Shown in pieces: positions 14,052 through 15,555 of a DNA stretch of 15,555 nt. Numbering within the stretch: the stretch's first letter is position 1; the number at the start of each line of letters is the position of its first letter. The stretch comes from Fen-1118 sp964491625. GTDB lineage: Bacteria; Myxococcota_A; Polyangia; Fen-1088. The notes beneath the pieces are model-generated. The model saw only the letters and a program-made list of their open reading frames with translations. It ran no database searches and was not told where the DNA came from. The stretch spans positions 1 through 15,555 of the forward strand of contig CAZBIU010000148.1 of NCBI GenBank assembly GCA_964491625.1, given 5' to 3'. Both the position numbers and the translations under genes were made by a program.

Positions 14052-14629
14052 GCCGCCGCCACACACGGGCGGCCGTCCATCCGAGGGTCAGCGCCAAACC
14101 GGGCAAACTGCCCGTTCAGGCGGAGGCCCAAGCGGTCCGCCCTTCGGTCGCGATCTTCGTCGCAGTGGCCGTGGGGCTGCTCGTCCTCTACACCTACCCC
14201 TATGAGAAGCAGTCGCTACCGCAGCGATTGATGCACGCCTATCTCGTCGTCTACGCGCACGCCGTGGGAAGCGTTCTTTGGATCCTTGATCGGTCCATCC
14301 GTGTGGACGGCAACCTCATCACGGGCCGCTTCTCGCTCCTCATCGTGCGCAACTGCGATGCAGCGTCGATAATCGCGCTCTTCTTGGCCGCGCTCGCGGC
14401 CTACCCGGCGAAACACCTTCAGCGCCTCGTCGGAGCCGTGGCAGGGCTTGCCTTGATCTTCTTCCTGAACGTTGTGCGTATCGCGAGCGTCTACTTCATC
14501 GGCATCACCTGGCCCGATGCCGCCGAGCTGGTTCACTGGCAGGTGGGGCCGATAGTCCTTCTGGTCTTGGTTGCCATGGGCTTCTTGGCTTGGGTGTCTT
14601 GGGCAGAACGTCCCGCGCGCCTACCATGA
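14048..14629 (+). CDS. Exosortase/archaeosortase family protein (XrtH-like)
   Basis: A 193-aa polytopic protein starting at the ATG at 14048 inside the ATGA overlap, with GGGGG just before it; a longer frame from 13931 only shadows the cargo gene. After a basic, Pro/Ala-rich cytoplasmic start (1-32) come about five membrane helices. The catalytic residues expected of this family are present: Cys103 in LIVRNCDAASIIALFLAALA, Arg144 in FFLNVVRIASVYFIG, and His163 in AELVHWQVGP. Exosortases are membrane proteases/transpeptidases that cut proteins at a C-terminal sorting signal. Its small size and gene order (cargo, enzyme, membrane protein) recall XrtH. The Cys context NCDA differs from the more usual GCNG or GCSG type, so assignment to a named subfamily is not certain. 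The stop overlaps the next start as ATGA. Confidence 0.87.
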   Translation: MSRRHTRAAVHPRVSAKPGKLPVQAEAQAVRPSVAIFVAVAVGLLVLYTYPYEKQSLPQRLMHAYLVVYAHAVGSVLWILDRSIRVDGNLITGRFSLLIVRNCDAASIIALFLAALAAYPAKHLQRLVGAVAGLALIFFLNVVRIASVYFIGITWPDAAELVHWQVGPIVLLVLVAMGFLAWVSWAERPARLP

Positions 14630-15240
14630 GACCCCTGCTACCTCTTGGGCTGCCTCGCTTCGGGGCGCGACTCGGGCTCGCAGCCCTGGCAAGTGTGGGA
14701 ATCTGGTGGCTCTTGCGCGAGCCCTTCGGGGCAGTCTTCCGAACGCTCGGCAATCTCGTCGTCGCCGGACTGGGAGGGTCTGAGACGGTAAGGTTCGTTC
14801 CGCGACAGGGAGCCGCGCTTTTCGAACCCGACTCCCATCTGGTGTACATGGCCAGCGGCAAGGTCCTCCAGATGTTTGACTTGCCGTCGTCCCGGTTCGC
14901 CTACATTCCGCTGGCGGTGCTGTGCAGCCTTGCCTACGCCGCTCGGCAATTGAAGCTACGCAACTTGCGCAGACTGCTGCTCGGGCTCGCGGTGATGGTC
15001 GGGTACATTGCACTCGGCATTGGAATCGTGGTGCTTCACCTTGGTTTGATTGTAGCGCCGGTAGCCTTTCGGTCCGTCGCCGCCCTGAAAGTCGTTGTGG
15101 GTCTTGCAAACACCATCCTGACCCTCCCTGGATTCAAGTTCGCGATTCCGGCCGTGATCTGGTACGCGTGCACGGCTACACTCTCGGTGCGATCCTCCGC
15201 CGATCCTATCGGCCGAAAAGCATCGCGAGGGAGGACCTAA
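14626..15240 (+). CDS. Exosortase-associated membrane protein (predicted)
   Basis: A 204-aa protein starting at the ATG at 14626, overlapping the exosortase stop by 4 bases; the frame continues upstream to 14590, but the overlap start fits the operon pattern. Predicted layout: helix at about 14-30 (ARLGLAALASVGIWWLL), an extracytoplasmic segment at about 31-88 (ETVRFVPRQGAALFEPDSHL), then helices at about 90-107, 115-146 and 170-188, ending with a basic tail. No catalytic motif is visible. A single helix, an outer domain and a helical bundle, coded directly after an exosortase, is the layout I recall for XrtH-associated membrane proteins. It probably helps present the cargo or stabilises the enzyme. 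The name rests on context and topology, not on a sequence motif. The stop overlaps the stop of the convergent TPR gene. Confidence 0.75.
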   Translation: MRPLLPLGLPRFGARLGLAALASVGIWWLLREPFGAVFRTLGNLVVAGLGGSETVRFVPRQGAALFEPDSHLVYMASGKVLQMFDLPSSRFAYIPLAVLCSLAYAARQLKLRNLRRLLLGLAVMVGYIALGIGIVVLHLGLIVAPVAFRSVAALKVVVGLANTILTLPGFKFAIPAVIWYACTATLSVRSSADPIGRKASRGRT

Positions 15241-15555
15241 GGCGGCCCGGTGACGCCACAACCGAGCTCGGCCGAAAGGTGAGTGGCGCGATCGCGATCG
15301 TCGTGGTTGGCGCCAAGGGATCGCAGGGCGCCCTGCCAGGTCGTGCACGCCTCCTGGTTGCGACCGAGCTTGGCCAACGCCTGACCGTACTCGAGCAGAC
15401 GAGCTGGCTCGTCAGGCTCAATCTCGACCGACCTGGCCAGGTAGGGCGTAGCGCCCGCTGCGTCCCCTCTCGATAGCCGGATCTCTCCCAAGGTAAGCAG
15501 GGCCTGAGAATGATCGGGGTTGGTGGCCAGAACAGCCTGCGCGGAACGCTCGGCC
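15237..15555 (-). CDS. TPR-repeat protein, C-terminal part (cut by right window edge)
   Basis: The frame is open to the right edge, so the true start lies outside; a TTG at 15491 is in frame but lies inside a TPR helix and is not a real start. The visible 105 residues hold about three TPR units: AQAVLATNPDHSQALLTLGE, then IRLSRGDAAGATPYLARSVE with IEPDEPARLLEYGQALAKLG, then RNQEACTTWQGALRSLG. A non-repeat end ATHLSAELGCGVTGPP follows. TPRs mediate protein contacts, and any other domain must lie upstream. The stop TAG (15237-15239) overlaps the stop of the exosortase-associated gene. Whether it works with the exosortase cassette is unknown, as it is transcribed toward it. Confidence 0.8.
   Translation of the reverse strand, partial: AERSAQAVLATNPDHSQALLTLGEIRLSRGDAAGATPYLARSVEIEPDEPARLLEYGQALAKLGRNQEACTTWQGALRSLGANHDDRDRATHLSAELGCGVTGPP

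Noticed and set aside
15237..15491. Short 84-aa TPR protein starting at a TTG
   Set aside because: The frame continues with TPR-like sequence to the window edge, so the TTG is internal to a larger gene.

Overview
The window is GC-rich and reads like accessory chromosome from a myxobacterium-type bacterium (Myxococcota, perhaps Polyangia). This is an inference from protein style, not a marker gene. The signs are lipoproteins with Asp/Pro/Gly/Val-rich stalks (VDGG, PDAP, GPD runs), Cys-rich modules of the DDGxPCT...C type, SBBP-like beta-propeller proteins and many TPR proteins. I see no rRNA, tRNA, transposase, integrase or CRISPR array. Nearly everything encoded is predicted to act in or outside the inner membrane.

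Layout. (1) 1-393, minus: the start of a secreted TPR protein, cut by the left edge. (2) 394-804: no convincing gene. (3) 805-2430, minus: a two-gene unit, a PstS-like solute-binding protein (1201-2430) followed after 18 bp by a small lipoprotein with a 21-bp in-frame tandem repeat. (4) 2549-4414, minus: a polytopic GT-C-like membrane protein with C-terminal TPRs, resembling the TMTC type. (5) 4415-4563: divergent intergenic region with a 9-bp direct repeat spaced 22 bp. (6) 4564-10960, plus: three tandem paralogous lipoproteins that share a C-terminal beta-propeller-like region but carry unrelated stalks (Cys-rich, GPD-rich, Asp-rich). (7) 10954-13308, minus: a YfhO-type polytopic membrane protein, overlapping the third lipoprotein gene tail to tail. 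(8) 13309-13496: divergent intergenic region. (9) 13497-15240, plus: a tightly overlapping three-gene cassette of a secreted protein with a C-terminal sorting-signal-like tail, an exosortase/archaeosortase-family protein, and a four-helix membrane protein. (10) 15237-15555, minus: the end of a TPR protein, cut by the right edge.

The most interesting unit is (9). It looks like a single-cargo exosortase system: substrate, enzyme and accessory protein joined by two ATGA stop/start overlaps. The enzyme keeps Cys, Arg and His at the expected places, but the Cys lies in NCDA rather than the usual GCNG-like setting. The cargo tail has neither a PEP nor an IPTLxxWG motif. The layout resembles XrtH systems, with a variant recognition motif.

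A second theme is (4)-(7): three large surface lipoproteins flanked by two GT-C-like membrane proteins, which raises the untested possibility that they are glycosylated. A third is a small four-Cys module found both at the C-terminus of the binding protein and inserted near the C-terminus of the third lipoprotein.
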